In this document: one piece after another, positions 19,975-19,990 of the stretch
How the letters are laid out: each line of letters starts with the position of its first letter
Position numbering within the stretch: the first letter of the stretch is position 1
Assembly: GCA_050942625.1 (NCBI GenBank)
Contig: JBMNNS010000027.1
Location: 1 to 19,990, forward strand
DNA: 19,990 nt
Source: JBMNNS01 sp050942625
GTDB taxonomy: Bacteria > Bacillota > Dethiobacteria > DTU022 > UBA8154
Reading direction: 5' to 3'
The notes under the pieces: model-generated
What the model saw: the letters and a program-made list of their open reading frames with translations, nothing else
Told to the model about the DNA's origin: nothing
Databases searched by the model: none
Program-made: the position numbers and the translations under genes

Positions 19975-19990
19975 AGGGGCACAAAACGGC

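Overview
The window looks like chromosomal DNA from an anaerobic, spore-forming member of the Firmicutes, class Clostridia, probably the Peptococcaceae/Moorella/Desulfotomaculum neighbourhood. The evidence is strong Shine-Dalgarno sites with frequent GTG/TTG starts, moderate GC by eye, textbook sigma-A promoters, a SAM-I riboswitch, a veg gene, a SPOCS/LysM (SipL-like) spore-coat protein, a CooC nickel-insertion ATPase for CO dehydrogenase (Wood-Ljungdahl pathway), and the anaerobe-type homocysteine genes (HcyBio/DUF39, NIL-ferredoxin, UPF0280). The assignment rests on gene content only; no rRNA is present.

Left part (1-3775). An IS3-family insertion sequence (about 14-1321, reading leftwards) has two transposase frames joined by an A7 slippery run. 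It abuts the HAMP domain of a SpoIIE/PP2C-like protein that has lost its sensor/membrane half and also lacks most of the usual metal-binding aspartates. Then come tRNA-Thr(CGT) with its own promoter and a possible terminator, a nested inverted repeat, and a UPF0173 metallo-beta-lactamase-fold hydrolase on the minus strand with a clear promoter. A T-rich gap of about 350 bases follows.

Middle part (3776-12242), all plus strand. A MoxR-type AAA+ ATPase and a CoxE-type VWA protein with an extra cysteine-rich N-terminus stand directly before cooC, which suggests a metal-enzyme maturation module. fabZ follows. metK has a promoter, SAM-I riboswitch and attenuator in its leader, and is followed by recD2 and comFC. 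recD2 carries an in-frame low-complexity segment whose DNA is a long interrupted palindrome.

Right part (12329-19990). A rhomboid protease gene lies on the minus strand. A plus-strand run follows: rsmA/ksgA, ykuK, veg (two tandem promoters, strong terminator) and the SipL-like gene. queT is on the minus strand. It is separated from a three-gene homocysteine-synthesis operon (HcyBio, NIL-ferredoxin, UPF0280) by a region where two consensus promoters point at each other and share a 17-bp palindrome at their predicted start sites. The sulfur/methionine theme (homocysteine trio, SAM-controlled metK) and the CO dehydrogenase theme (MoxR-VWA-CooC) are the two functional blocks. No CRISPR array, prophage or recognised defence island is seen.
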